Positions 20,261 through 31,328 of a DNA stretch of 64,000 bases are shown one piece after another. Within the stretch, counting starts at the first letter, position 1; each line of letters starts with the position of its first letter. A program made the position numbers and the translations under genes. This stretch comes from Lysobacter sp. M2-1. GTDB lineage: Bacteria > Pseudomonadota > Gammaproteobacteria > Xanthomonadales > Xanthomonadaceae. The DNA lies in contig NZ_JAKPBU010000009.1 of the NCBI RefSeq assembly GCF_022662495.1, positions 1-64,000 of the forward strand, given 5' to 3'. Under the pieces are notes generated by a model. The model searched no databases. It was not told the DNA's origin and was given only the letters and a program-made list of their open reading frames with translations.

Positions 20261-21093
20261 AAGCATTCGCCATCGTCGCCTTCGCCGCCGCCCTGCCCCT
20301 GCTCGGCGCCTGCGACGAACGCAGCAGCACGCCACCACCGGCACCCTCGGCCAATGCGGCGAAGCCGGTACCCGAAACGGTGATCGGCCGCAGCGTGGAA
20401 AAGGCCATGGACAAGGCGCGCGCCAAGCTGGCGACCGAGAACATCAGCCTTACCGACTTCCATGTCTCCGGCCACCACAATGGCATCACCGTCACCACCG
20501 ACGAGGATCCGAACGACGGCCGCCCCAAAGCGGAGATCACGCCGCAGGGCGACCTGCTGATCGATGGCCGCAGGATCGAGGCGAATGCGCAACAGCACGC
20601 CTTGCTGCTGGAGTACCGCAAGCAGATAGAAGCTGTCGCCGGGGCCGGCATGGATATTGGCGTCCAGGGCGCCGAACTCGGCGTCAAGGCCGCGACCGAG
20701 GCGATCAAGGGGATCTTCAGCGGCAATCCGGAAGACGTGGAACAGCGGGTCGAGGCCGAGGCGGAGCAGATCAAACTGTCCGCGAGGAAGCTGTGCGACC
20801 AGCTGCCGGCGATGCTCGAGACCCAGACCGCGCTGGCGGCGGAGATGCCGGAATTCAGGCCGTACGCGACCATGGATCAGGACGACATCGACGACTGCTA
20901 CGACGACGAAGACACCAACATCGCGCAGGCGCGCACACAGGTCCAGCGCCAGACCCGCGAGGAAATCCGCACCCGCATACGCGAGTCGATCCAGGCCGCT
21001 GCCCAGGGGTCCGGCGCGGTCAGGGACGATACCGGGATGGATGCAGCCGCCGAAGCCGAGGAAGCGTCCATCGAGAACGAAACCCGGCAGTAA
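20257..21093 (+). CDS. DUF2884 (YggN-like) lipoprotein
   Basis: The 278-residue product has a lipoprotein signal (VAFAAALPLLGAC, lipid cysteine at residue 19), a Pro/Ala linker, and a DUF2884-like body containing ITPQGDLLIDGRRIEANAQQ and LLLEYRKQIEA, the stretch shared with E. coli YggN. The middle (about 125-195) is helical and charged; a four-aspartate cluster (DDIDDCYDDED) follows. The function is unknown; it should sit in the periplasm anchored to a membrane. It is coupled to the DUF5694 gene by an ATGA overlap. Confidence 0.82.
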   Translation: MKAFAIVAFAAALPLLGACDERSSTPPPAPSANAAKPVPETVIGRSVEKAMDKARAKLATENISLTDFHVSGHHNGITVTTDEDPNDGRPKAEITPQGDLLIDGRRIEANAQQHALLLEYRKQIEAVAGAGMDIGVQGAELGVKAATEAIKGIFSGNPEDVEQRVEAEAEQIKLSARKLCDQLPAMLETQTALAAEMPEFRPYATMDQDDIDDCYDDEDTNIAQARTQVQRQTREEIRTRIRESIQAAAQGSGAVRDDTGMDAAAEAEEASIENETRQ

Positions 21094-21135
21094 CCGCGAC
21101 GAACCGATCCCGCAAGCCGTCGAGCGCCGCCAGTT

Positions 21136-22596
21136 CTACCCCGCGCCGCCCGCCGGTTTGCCGTGAATGCCGCCGCGGGTCAATGCGGCCGGATCGAGCA
21201 GCTTGCGCAGTTCCGCTGCAGTCAGGCCGCTGTCCTCGAGCGCCACGTCGAAAACCGGGCGCGCTTCCTTGTAGGCACGCTTGGCGATGGCCGCAGCCTT
21301 CTCGTAACCGATCACCGGATTGAGCGCCGTCACCAGGATCGGATTTCGATCGAGCGCGGCCAGCACTACGTCGTTGCGCAATCGCAGGCCTGCGATCGCC
21401 GAGTCCGCCAGCAGGCGCATCACGTTCGACAGCAGGCCGATCGAATCCAGCAGGTTGGCGGCGATCAGCGGTAGCATCACGTTGAGCTGGAAATTTCCGC
21501 TCTGGCCGGCGATGGAGATGGCCTGGTGGTGGCCCATGACCTGGGCACAGACCATGCAGGTCGCCTCGGGAATGACCGGATTGACCTTGCCCGGCATGAT
21601 CGAGCTGCCGGGCTGCAACGCCGGCAGCTCGATCTCGCCCAGACCTGCCAGCGGCCCTGAGTTCATCCAGCGCAGGTCGTTCGCGATCTTCATCAACGCC
21701 ACTGCGAGCGCGTTCAACTGCCCCGACAGTTCGACCAGATCATCCTGCGCGGCCAGGCCCTCGAACTTGTCGGCGGCGGACTCGAACCGGGTTTTGGTCA
21801 GGGTGGTGAGCGCTTTCGACATCGCATTTCCGAATCGCCGGTCGGCATTGATGCCGGTGCCGATGGCAGTCCCGCCGATCGGCAGCCTCCGCACACGCTT
21901 GAGGGTGTCGGACAGCCGGGCGTCCGCCGAGGCCAGTTGCGACGACCACGCACCCAGCTCCTGCGCAAAGGTCAGCGGCATCGCGTCCATCAGATGAGTG
22001 CGGCCGGTCTTGACCGCGCGGGTGAATCCACGGGCGCGACCGTCGATGGTCCTGCGCAGGTGCCGCAGCGCAGGCGCCAGATCCTCGAGCACGCCCAATT
22101 GCGCCGATACCCGGATCGCGGTGGGCACCACGTCGTTGGAACTCTGGCCCATGTTGACGTGATCGTTGGGATGCACGCCCTTGCCCGCGCGCGACGCCAG
22201 CGCTGCGATCACCTCGTTGGCGTTCATGTTGCTCGAGGTGCCGGAGCCGGTCTGGTAGATGTCGATCGGGAACTGCGCGTCGTGGCGGCCTTCGGCCACT
22301 TCCAGGGCAGCGGCGCGGATGGACGCGGCGCGGCCTTTCGGCAGATGGCCGAGCTGCGCGTTGACCTGTGCCGCCGCGGCCTTGACCAGGCCCAGCGCCC
22401 GGATGAAGCCGCGCGGCATCGGGCGCCCGGAAATCGGGAAGTTCTGCACCGCACGCTGGGTCTGCGCGCCCCACAGCGCGTCGCCGGGCACGCGCAGTTC
22501 GCCCATGCTGTCGTGCTCGACCCTGTCGTCGGGAATTCGGGACGAGCTGGCCTGGGAAGACCGGGCCTTGGAAGATCGGGGCTTGCGCTGCGCCAT
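21136..22596 (-). CDS. fumC: Fumarate hydratase, class II
   Basis: A 486-residue TCA-cycle enzyme converting fumarate to malate. The fumarase/aspartase signature GSSIMPGKVNP is present, with GSGTSSNMNANEV and GRTHLMDAMPLTFAQE. A basic Ser/Arg/Lys-rich extension of about 25 residues precedes the conserved start of the family (MGELRVPGDALWGAQT). ATG 22596 has AGGA nine bases upstream. The gene is divergent from purB, whose product also releases fumarate, with 74 bases between them. Confidence 0.93.
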   Translation of the reverse strand: MAQRKPRSSKARSSQASSSRIPDDRVEHDSMGELRVPGDALWGAQTQRAVQNFPISGRPMPRGFIRALGLVKAAAAQVNAQLGHLPKGRAASIRAAALEVAEGRHDAQFPIDIYQTGSGTSSNMNANEVIAALASRAGKGVHPNDHVNMGQSSNDVVPTAIRVSAQLGVLEDLAPALRHLRRTIDGRARGFTRAVKTGRTHLMDAMPLTFAQELGAWSSQLASADARLSDTLKRVRRLPIGGTAIGTGINADRRFGNAMSKALTTLTKTRFESAADKFEGLAAQDDLVELSGQLNALAVALMKIANDLRWMNSGPLAGLGEIELPALQPGSSIMPGKVNPVIPEATCMVCAQVMGHHQAISIAGQSGNFQLNVMLPLIAANLLDSIGLLSNVMRLLADSAIAGLRLRNDVVLAALDRNPILVTALNPVIGYEKAAAIAKRAYKEARPVFDVALEDSGLTAAELRKLLDPAALTRGGIHGKPAGGAG

Positions 22597-22637
22597 CGAT
22601 ACGCTTCCTGGAGGACGACCACGCCAGCATACGCCGG

Positions 22638-24047
<1,410 letters not shown>

Positions 24048-24054
24048 GCACGCC

Positions 24055-24453
24055 ATGCAGCTGCTGCTCAACATCGACGTACCCGACATCGCCACGGCGG
24101 AAACGTTCTACTGCGCCGCCTTCGCGCTGACGGTGGGCCGCCGCTTCGGCGACGATGCGGTCGAACTGCTCGGCGGCACCGCGCCGGTCTACCTGCTGCA
24201 CAAGCCCGCCGGTTCGACCGGTGCCGCGGACGCACAGCGCGACTACGCCCGCCACTGGACGCCGGTGCACGGCGACGTGGTGGTCGAAGACCTGGACGAC
24301 GCCCTCGCCCGCGCGATCGCCGCGGGCGCGCTGCAGGAAGGCGCCACCCGCGAAGCAGGCTGGGGGCGCATCGTGCAACTGGCGGATCCGTTCGGCCACG
24401 GCTGGTGTCTGATCGAATTCAGCGACGTCGGTTACGACGCCATCGCGACATGA
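24055..24453 (+). CDS. Glyoxalase/bleomycin-resistance (VOC) superfamily protein
   Basis: A 132-residue protein with the beta-alpha-beta-beta-beta repeats of the VOC fold: an N-terminal NIDVPDIATAETFYCAAF segment and a C-terminal LADPFGHGWCLIEFSD, the usual ADPFGHxW ending. VOC proteins are metal-dependent isomerases, dioxygenases or resistance proteins; nothing here identifies the substrate. It sits between purB and roxA and overlaps roxA by four bases. Confidence 0.82.
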   Translation: MQLLLNIDVPDIATAETFYCAAFALTVGRRFGDDAVELLGGTAPVYLLHKPAGSTGAADAQRDYARHWTPVHGDVVVEDLDDALARAIAAGALQEGATREAGWGRIVQLADPFGHGWCLIEFSDVGYDAIAT

Positions 24454-25736
24454 GCAGACGCTCCGCCAGCGTGGGGCCGCGTGCGGGAAAAACGGTCGGG
24501 TCGGCGGATCGGGAAGGCCCATCGCACGCCTCCCGCGTCGACGTGCCGATCGAAGTCCAGGGATCCCATGCATCGCCGCTCGGCATGCCAGCGGCGGATT
24601 TCCTGCGCGAGTACTGGCAGAAGCGACCGTTGCTGATCCGCAACGCTTTCCCGGGCTTTGAATCCCCGCTCTCCCCGGAAGACCTGGCAGGGCTGGCCTG
24701 CGAGGACGGCGTGCTGGCGCGGATCGTGGCCCACGAGCCCGAACACGACAAATGGATGCTGCGACACGGGCCGTTCCCGGAGGAAATGTTCCCGGCCATG
24801 CCGCACCACGACTGGACCCTGCTGGTGCAGGACGTGGACAAATGGGATGCCGACGTGCGCGCCTTGCTCGACCGCTTCGACTTCCTGCCGCGCTGGCGCA
24901 TCGACGACGTCATGATCAGCTTCGCCGCACCGGGCGGATCGGTGGGGGCCCATGTCGACCAGTACGACGTGTTCCTGCTGCAGGGCCTGGGGCATCGCCG
25001 TTGGCAGATCGACAACCGTGCAGCAACGACTGGAATCGCACCGCCGGTGCATTTCCGCCTCGACGTGGAGCTCAGGCTGCTGCAGCGCTTTACCCCCGAC
25101 CACGAATGGGTGCTCGGCCCGGGCGACATGCTGTACCTGCCGCCTGGCGTGCCGCATCACGGCGTGGCCGAGGACGCCTGCCTCACCTATTCCATCGGCA
25201 TGCGGGCGCCGAGCGCGGCGGAATTGCTGGGCGATTTCGTGGACACGTTGGCCGGCGAGGCCGACGAGGCGCAGCGCTATCGCGATCCTGACCTCGCGCC
25301 GCCAAAGGACACGAACGAGATCGATGCCGCGGCGATGGAGCGCGCGATCGAAGCCCTGAATGTGTTGCGCATGAACGACCCCGAGCGCCTGGGCGACTGG
25401 TTCGGCCGGTTCATCACCCTCTACCGGAGCGCAGGCGAGGCCGCGCCGCCGCAGGAGACGCGTTCGCGCATCGAAATCGAATGGGACCTGCAGCAAGGGG
25501 CCGTCCTGCATCGGCACCCATGGACGCGGATGGCCTGGCGACGCAGCGGCAAGCAGGCGCGCCTGTACGCCGCCGGACAGGACTTCGCGCTGCCGGTGCG
25601 CGACGCGCAGCGGATCGCCGCTGCCGATTCACTGGACCGCGACACGTACACCGCGCTGTCGGATGCCGGCTGCGACGTGGTCCAGGCGCTGCTGGGCGAA
25701 GGCCACTACGCCCTGGTGCTGCCCGAGGCCGACTGA
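24450..25736 (+). CDS. roxA: Ribosomal protein arginine hydroxylase (RoxA/YcfD-type JmjC cupin)
   Basis: A 428-residue Fe(II)/2-oxoglutarate oxygenase like E. coli YcfD, which hydroxylates an arginine of ribosomal protein L16. The facial triad is visible as GAHVDQYD (H168, D170) and PPGVPHHG (H236), and RWRIDDVMISFAAPGG matches the family core. ATG 24450 overlaps the glyoxalase gene by four bases but gives about 45 residues before the conserved DFLREYWQKRP, longer than in E. coli; GTG 24543 or ATG 24585 are alternative starts. The C-terminal winged-helix-like region (about 330-428) is present. Confidence 0.88.
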   Translation: MSRRSASVGPRAGKTVGSADREGPSHASRVDVPIEVQGSHASPLGMPAADFLREYWQKRPLLIRNAFPGFESPLSPEDLAGLACEDGVLARIVAHEPEHDKWMLRHGPFPEEMFPAMPHHDWTLLVQDVDKWDADVRALLDRFDFLPRWRIDDVMISFAAPGGSVGAHVDQYDVFLLQGLGHRRWQIDNRAATTGIAPPVHFRLDVELRLLQRFTPDHEWVLGPGDMLYLPPGVPHHGVAEDACLTYSIGMRAPSAAELLGDFVDTLAGEADEAQRYRDPDLAPPKDTNEIDAAAMERAIEALNVLRMNDPERLGDWFGRFITLYRSAGEAAPPQETRSRIEIEWDLQQGAVLHRHPWTRMAWRRSGKQARLYAAGQDFALPVRDAQRIAAADSLDRDTYTALSDAGCDVVQALLGEGHYALVLPEAD

Positions 25737-25747
25737 GCACCGATTGG

Positions 25748-25819
25748 ACCTGTAGCTGCGCCTCCCCGGACGCAACCGGATTTGATCCACTTGTCGCGCC
25801 TGAGAGGCGCTCCTACAGT
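25748..25819. repeat. REP-like inverted repeat before the GNAT gene
   Basis: CCTGTAGCTGCGCCTC near 25749 and GAGGCGCTCCTACAGT ending at about 25819 are imperfect inverted copies; the right arm is the familiar 'TGTAGGAGCGCCTC' repeat read in reverse. It fills the gap between roxA and the GNAT gene. Confidence 0.6.
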
Positions 25820-25825
25820 GGGGGC

Positions 25826-26794
25826 ATGCGCGATTTCAGCGTCGAAGCCGTGGACTACGCGAGCGCGGGCCCCGACCTGCATGCGGTACGCGAGGCGGTG
25901 TTCGTGCGCGAACAGGCGGTGCCTCCCGAACTCGAACGCGATCGCGCCGATCCCGCCTGCCTGCACGTCCTGGCCCGCGATGTCGAGGGCATCCCGATCG
26001 GCGCCGCCCGCCTGGTCCCGCCGTTCGTCGCGGTGGGCAGCGGCGATGAAGCCGATGCCGAAGCCATGACAGCATCGCTGGATCCGGCGCCGCGGATCGG
26101 TCGCATGGCGGTACTCGCGGCGTGGCGAGGCCGTGGTGTCGGCGAGGCCATGCTCGAGGCGCTGACCGGACTCGCGCGCGAACGCGGCTGGCTCGAGCTC
26201 AGCCTCAACGCGCAGGCGTCGGCGATCACGTTCTACAGCCGCCTTGGATACCTGCCGGTGGGCGCGCGTTTCATGGAAGCCGGGATCGAACACCAGCCAA
26301 TGCGCCGCAAGCTGGACGGCGCCAGCGCCATCGCAACCCGCGACGCGGCGGTGGCCATCGTCACAGCCCTGGCCCATCGGGCGCACCGGCGGCTATGCAT
26401 CTACACCCGGGCCCTGGATCCCGGGCTGTTCGACGCGATCGAGGTGGTCGGGGCCTTGCGCAGCCTTGCAACGCGCGGCGGTGGGATCGAAGTGCGGATC
26501 CTGCTGCAGGACGCCGCCACGCCCCAGCGCGCGCATGCACCCCTGCTCGGCCTGGCCCAGCGCCTGTCCAGCGTGGTGCTGCTGCGCGAGGTGGACGATC
26601 CCGTCGACCGCGCGTACGCCTCGGCCTTCGTCGCCAACGATGGCGGCGGCTACTACTTCCGCGGCCTTGGCCACCGCTTCGACGGCGAGGCCGATCTGGA
26701 TGCGCCCGGCCGTGCGCGTCAGCTGCGCGAGGAATTCGGCCGTGTCTGGGAGCGTGCACGTCCCTGTTCCGAACTGCGCGCGCTGGGCCTGTAG
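25826..26794 (+). CDS. GNAT acetyltransferase with extra C-terminal domain
   Basis: The 322-residue protein has a GNAT domain at about residues 1-155 (RIGRMAVLAAWRGRGVGEAM is the acetyl-CoA loop; LNAQASAITFYSRLGY the terminal strand-helix) similar to ElaA/YjdJ-type acetyltransferases. A second domain (about 170-322) begins AHRRLCIYTRALDPGLFD and contains EVRILLQD, which I think corresponds to a domain of unknown function seen fused to GNATs in Xanthomonadaceae; it faintly resembles a PLD-type fold without the HKD motif. The substrate is unknown. A G-run two bases before the ATG serves as a poor ribosome-binding site. Confidence 0.82.
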   Translation: MRDFSVEAVDYASAGPDLHAVREAVFVREQAVPPELERDRADPACLHVLARDVEGIPIGAARLVPPFVAVGSGDEADAEAMTASLDPAPRIGRMAVLAAWRGRGVGEAMLEALTGLARERGWLELSLNAQASAITFYSRLGYLPVGARFMEAGIEHQPMRRKLDGASAIATRDAAVAIVTALAHRAHRRLCIYTRALDPGLFDAIEVVGALRSLATRGGGIEVRILLQDAATPQRAHAPLLGLAQRLSSVVLLREVDDPVDRAYASAFVANDGGGYYFRGLGHRFDGEADLDAPGRARQLREEFGRVWERARPCSELRALGL

Positions 26795-26901
26795 CCGCTC
26801 GCCCATCGATCTGCAGGCCGACCGGGCGCCCGGACTTGCGCCAGCGCCACGACGGCCGCACGTACATCACAACAATGATGCGCTGCGACAAGGCCTCCGG
26901 G

Positions 26902-26907
26902 TATAAT
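26902..26907 (+). promoter_or_regulatory. -10 box for the sucAB-lpd genes
   Basis: A perfect TATAAT lies about 100 bases upstream of the sucA start, in the only AT-rich patch of this gap. No convincing -35 is found at 16-18 bases. The leader would be about 95 bases and shows no obvious regulatory fold. Confidence 0.5.
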
Positions 26908-27008
26908 TTCGAACCTTGCGCGTCGTCGTTTGCGCGACCGCAATAATCCCGTCGAATCAACTACTTGCATTCGACCGCCTCCCCGCCGCACGCCGACCAA
27001 GCCGCAAA

Positions 27009-29849
27009 GTGGACAACCTCCTGCAGCAGTTCTCCCAATCCTCGCAACTCGGCGCCAACGCCGCCTACATCGAGGACCTGTACGAGCAGTACCTGGTCAA
27101 TCCCGACAGCGTCGGGCCGAAATGGAAGAGCTATTTCGACGGTTTCAAGGGTCGTGAGGCGGGCGACGTACCGCATTCGGCGGTCATCGACGCCGTGGCC
27201 GCCGCCGGTCGTGCCGCGACGAAGGGCGCTGGCATCGCAGCCGTCCAGACGGGACCCGGCGACGAGCGCGAGCGTGGTGTCGGCAAGCTGATCACCGCCT
27301 ACCGTTCGCGCGGACACCTGGCTGCGAAGCTCGACCCGCTCGGGATGCTGGCCGAATCCGAGGCGCCCGACCTGGCGCTGGGTTTTCACCGGCTGTCCGA
27401 AGGCGACCTGGACGGCGAGTTCAGCACCGGGGGCGTGGCCGGACGCGAGCGGATGAAGCTGCGCGACCTGCTCGCCCTGCTCAAGGCCACCTACACCGGC
27501 TCGATCGGCGCCGAGTTCATGCACATTTCCGACGCCGAACAGCGGCGCTGGATGTACGAGCGGCTCGAAGCCGCCGGCGGGGATTTCGCGCGTACGGACG
27601 AGGACAGGCGACGGATCCTCGAACGCCTGACCGCGGCCGAGGGCCTGGAGCGCTACCTGCACACCAAGTACGTCGGCCAGAAGCGCTTCTCGCTGGAAGG
27701 CGGCGACGCCCTGATCCCGCTGCTCGACAATCTGGTACGCCGCGCCGGCAGCGACGGGGTCAAGGACATCGTGATCGGCATGGCCCACCGCGGCCGCCTC
27801 AACGTGCTGATCAATACCCTGGGCAAGTCGCCGCGCAAGCTGTTCGACGAGTTCGAGGGCAAGTTCGAGCACAGCAACGACGATCGCGCGCATACCGGCG
27901 ATGTGAAGTACCACATGGGCTTCTCCGCCGACGTCCAGACCCCGGGCGGCCCGGTCCATCTCGCGCTCGCCTTCAACCCCTCGCATCTGGAAATCGTCGA
28001 CCCGGTCGTCGCGGGCAGCGTGCGCTCGCGCCAGCAGCGCCGCGGCGACAAGGCGCGCAGGCTGGTGCTGCCGGTGCTGCTGCACGGCGACGCCGCCTTC
28101 GCCGGCCAGGGCGTGGTGATGGAACTGTTCCAGATGTCACAGGCGCGCGGCTTCGCGGTCGGCGGCACCGTACACATCGTGATCAACAACCAAGTTGGCT
28201 TCACCACCAGCGACCGCCAGGACGCGCGCAGCACCCTGTACTGCACCGACGTGGCCAAGATGGTCGGCGCGCCGGTGCTGCACGTGAACGGCGACGACCC
28301 AGAGGCGGTGGTGTTCTGCGCCGAACTGGCCTTCGACTTCCGCCAGCGCTTCGGCAAGGACGTGGTGATCGACCTGGTCTGCTATCGCCGCCACGGCCAT
28401 AACGAGGCCGACGAACCGGCCGCGACCCAGCCGCTGATGTACCAGACCATCCGCGCGCACAAGACCCCGCGCGAGCTCTACGCCGACCGGCTGGCCGCTG
28501 CGAATACGCTGAAGGACGGGGAAGCGCAGGCCGTGGTTGACGGCTACCGCGACAAGCTCGATGCGGGCGAAGTCACCACCGAAGTCGCCACGGTCAAGCC
28601 CGACGAGTTCACCATCGACTGGTCGAAGTACCTGTCGGGCAAGCTCTCCGATCCGGTCGATACCCGGGTCGCTCGCGGCAAGCTCGATGCCCTGGCCAAT
28701 GCGATCAACACCATTCCGGCCGAAATTGTGCTGCATCCGCGCGTGGCCAAGATCTACGACGACCGCCGCAAGATGGCGGCCGGCGAGCTGCCGGGCGACT
28801 GGGGCTTCGCCGAGAACCTGGCCTACGCCACCCTGCTCGACGAAGGCGGCAAGCTGCGCCTGGTCGGCCAGGACAGCGGCCGTGGCACCTTCTTCCACCG
28901 CCATGCGGTCCTGCACGACCAGAAGACCGACCGGTATTACCTGCCGCTGCGCGAACTGGTGAAGAACCCAGAGGACGCGACGATCATCGATTCGCTGCTC
29001 AGCGAAGAGGCGGTGATGGCGTTCGAATACGGCTTCTCCACCGCTGATCCGTCCACGCTCGACATCTGGGAAGCGCAGTTCGGCGATTTCGCCAATGGCG
29101 CGCAGGTGGTGATCGACCAGTTCATCAGCTCGGGCGAAGCCAAGTGGAACCGCCTATGCGGCCTGGTGCTGCTGTTGCCGCACGGCTACGAAGGCCAGGG
29201 CCCCGAACACAGTTCCGCCCGGCTGGAGCGCTTCCTGCAGCTGTGCGCGCTGGAGAACATGCTGGTTTGCGTGCCGACCACACCGGCGCAGGCCTTCCAC
29301 ATGATCCGCCGGCAGATGCGCATGGCCACCCGCAAGCCGCTGGTGGTCATGACGCCCAAATCGCTGCTGCGCCACAAGCTGGCCGTGTCCTCGCTGGACG
29401 AGCTGGCCAACGGCAGCTTCCAGCTGCTGATTCCCGATGCCAGCGCCGACGCCAAGACGGTCAAGCGCGTGGTGCTGTGTTCCGGCAAGGTCTATTACGA
29501 CCTGCTGGAAGAAGCGCAGAAGCGCCAGCTCAAGGACGTTGCGATCCTGCGCGTGGAACAGCTGTATCCGTTCCCGCGCAAGGAACTCGCGGCCGAACTC
29601 GGGCGCTACGCCAAAGCGACCGACGTGGTCTGGTGCCAGGAAGAGCCGCAGAACCAGGGCGCCTGGTACCAGATCCAGCACCATCTGCAGGCCTGTCTGC
29701 AGTCGAAGCAGGCGCTGCACTACAGCGGCCGTGCGCGTTCGCCGGCGCCGGCTGTCGGCCATTTCAGCGACCACGTCGCCGAGCAGCAGCAGCTGGTCGC
29801 CGACGCGCTGGTCAATCCGCTCAACGGCAAGCAGTTCGTCGCCGAATAA
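27009..29849 (+). CDS. sucA: 2-oxoglutarate dehydrogenase E1 component
   Basis: A 946-residue thiamine-diphosphate enzyme of the TCA cycle that decarboxylates 2-oxoglutarate and passes succinyl groups to SucB. Family landmarks are the N-terminal [57 protein letters not shown] and [21 protein letters not shown]. The most likely start is GTG 27009 ([15 protein letters not shown]), because related proteins begin MDNLL; upstream codons in frame look non-coding. There is no clear ribosome-binding site. SucB follows after 49 bases. Confidence 0.95.
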   Translation: MDNLLQQFSQSSQLGANAAYIEDLYEQYLVNPDSVGPKWKSYFDGFKGREAGDVPHSAVIDAVAAAGRAATKGAGIAAVQTGPGDERERGVGKLITAYRSRGHLAAKLDPLGMLAESEAPDLALGFHRLSEGDLDGEFSTGGVAGRERMKLRDLLALLKATYTGSIGAEFMHISDAEQRRWMYERLEAAGGDFARTDEDRRRILERLTAAEGLERYLHTKYVGQKRFSLEGGDALIPLLDNLVRRAGSDGVKDIVIGMAHRGRLNVLINTLGKSPRKLFDEFEGKFEHSNDDRAHTGDVKYHMGFSADVQTPGGPVHLALAFNPSHLEIVDPVVAGSVRSRQQRRGDKARRLVLPVLLHGDAAFAGQGVVMELFQMSQARGFAVGGTVHIVINNQVGFTTSDRQDARSTLYCTDVAKMVGAPVLHVNGDDPEAVVFCAELAFDFRQRFGKDVVIDLVCYRRHGHNEADEPAATQPLMYQTIRAHKTPRELYADRLAAANTLKDGEAQAVVDGYRDKLDAGEVTTEVATVKPDEFTIDWSKYLSGKLSDPVDTRVARGKLDALANAINTIPAEIVLHPRVAKIYDDRRKMAAGELPGDWGFAENLAYATLLDEGGKLRLVGQDSGRGTFFHRHAVLHDQKTDRYYLPLRELVKNPEDATIIDSLLSEEAVMAFEYGFSTADPSTLDIWEAQFGDFANGAQVVIDQFISSGEAKWNRLCGLVLLLPHGYEGQGPEHSSARLERFLQLCALENMLVCVPTTPAQAFHMIRRQMRMATRKPLVVMTPKSLLRHKLAVSSLDELANGSFQLLIPDASADAKTVKRVVLCSGKVYYDLLEEAQKRQLKDVAILRVEQLYPFPRKELAAELGRYAKATDVVWCQEEPQNQGAWYQIQHHLQACLQSKQALHYSGRARSPAPAVGHFSDHVAEQQQLVADALVNPLNGKQFVAE

Positions 29850-29898
29850 GCCTTCGCCCAATTCCGCATCCCCCGAATCGATCTTCCAGGACGCCCCC

Positions 29899-31152
29899 AT
29901 GGCCACCGAAATCAAAGTCCCCGTCCTCCCCGAGTCGGTTTCCGACGCCACCATCGCCGCCTGGCACAAGCAGGTCGGCGACGCGGTCAAGCGCGACGAA
30001 AACCTGGTGGACCTGGAAACCGACAAGGTCGTGCTGGAAGTGCCTTCGACGGTCGACGGCGTGCTCAAGGAAATCAAGTTCGAGGCCGGCGCCACCGTCA
30101 CCAGCCAACAGGTCATCGCGGTGATCGAGGAAGGCGCGACCGCCGCTGCGGATGCGTCGAAGTCCGAGGCGCCCAAGGCCGATGCCGCCGCCAAGGCCGA
30201 ACAGGGTCCCGCCGCGGGCGCGCAGGAAGTGCAGGCCAAGCCGACAGCCGCCAAGGCGGAGGCCGCCGCCCCTGCTTCGACCAGGCCCGCGCCGGCCGCC
30301 GCCAGCGATCTGCCGCCGGGCGCCAAGTTCACCGCGACCAAGGAGGGCGTCGACCCGGCCCAGGTCGAGGGCACCGGCCGCCGCGGCGCGGTGACCAAGG
30401 AAGACATCGTCAACTACGCCAGCGGCAAAACCGCCGGTGTCGGCGGTGGTGCCCGTCCGGAAGAACGCGTGCCGATGACCCGGATCCGCAAGCGCATCGC
30501 CGAGCGCCTGATGCAGTCGAAGAACTCGATCGCCATGCTGACCTCGTTCAACGAGGTCAACCTGGGCAAGGTCATGGCCATGCGCAAGGAGCTGGGCGAG
30601 CAGTTCGAGAAGGACAATGGCGTCAAGCTCGGCTTCATGAGCTTCTTCGCCAAAGCCGCCGCCAACGCCTTGCAGAAGTACCCGGTGGTCAACGCCTCGG
30701 TCGACGGCGAGGACATCATCTACCACGGCTACGCCGACATCAGCATCGCGGTCAGCACCGACAAGGGGCTGGTGACGCCGGTGCTGCGCAACGTCGAGCG
30801 CATGGGCTTCGCCGAGATCGAGAAGGCGATCGGCGCCTACGCCAAGGCCGCGCGCGAGGGCGGGCTCAAGCTCGAGGACCTGCAGGGCGGCACCTTTACC
30901 ATCACCAACGGCGGCACCTTCGGCTCGCTGATGTCGACCCCGATCGTGAATCCGCCGCAGAGCGCGATCCTGGGCATGCACGCGATCAAGGAACGCGCCA
31001 TCGTCGAAGGCGGGGCAGTGGTCGCCGCGCCGATGATGTACATCGCCCTGTCGTACGACCATCGCATCATCGACGGCAAGGATGCGGTGCTGTTCCTGGT
31101 GGACATCAAGAACCAGCTCGAGAACCCGAGCCGGATGCTGCTGGGGATGTGA
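29899..31152 (+). CDS. sucB: 2-oxoglutarate dehydrogenase E2, dihydrolipoyl succinyltransferase
   Basis: The 417-residue E2 has a lipoyl domain (about 1-78; lipoyl lysine in [11 protein letters not shown]), an Ala/Pro/Lys linker (about 80-145), a peripheral subunit-binding segment ([18 protein letters not shown]) and the catalytic acyltransferase domain (185-417), with active-site His in [12 protein letters not shown]. It forms the core to which SucA and Lpd bind. The gap to lpd is filled by a dispersed repeat. Confidence 0.95.
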   Translation: MATEIKVPVLPESVSDATIAAWHKQVGDAVKRDENLVDLETDKVVLEVPSTVDGVLKEIKFEAGATVTSQQVIAVIEEGATAAADASKSEAPKADAAAKAEQGPAAGAQEVQAKPTAAKAEAAAPASTRPAPAAASDLPPGAKFTATKEGVDPAQVEGTGRRGAVTKEDIVNYASGKTAGVGGGARPEERVPMTRIRKRIAERLMQSKNSIAMLTSFNEVNLGKVMAMRKELGEQFEKDNGVKLGFMSFFAKAAANALQKYPVVNASVDGEDIIYHGYADISIAVSTDKGLVTPVLRNVERMGFAEIEKAIGAYAKAAREGGLKLEDLQGGTFTITNGGTFGSLMSTPIVNPPQSAILGMHAIKERAIVEGGAVVAAPMMYIALSYDHRIIDGKDAVLFLVDIKNQLENPSRMLLGM

Positions 31153-31159
31153 ATCCCTG

Positions 31160-31312
31160 AGCCCTTCTCCCACCGGGAGAGGGGTTGGGGTGAGGGTACG
31201 GCGAAGCGACGCATCCTCAAGATCCCTGCTTCATTCGTCGGCTCGAAATCGTCGCTTCGCCGAACCCTAATCCGGCGCTACGCGCCACCTTCTCCCGGAG
31301 GGAGAAGGAAAC
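31160..31312. repeat. Long inverted dispersed repeat between sucB and lpd
   Basis: The left part (CCCTTCTCCCACCGGGAGAG, then GGGGTGAGGGTACGGCG) is mirrored by the right part (CCGAACCCTAATCCGGCG and CTTCTCCCGGAGGGAGAAGG). The innermost arms CGGCGAAGCGAC (31199-31210) and GTCGCTTCGCCG (31251-31262) are perfect 12-base complements. The whole can fold into a large hairpin and contains no gene. Repeats with this core are widespread in Xanthomonadaceae genomes. Confidence 0.85.
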
Positions 31313-31328
31313 AGCAGGAAACCGCGCA

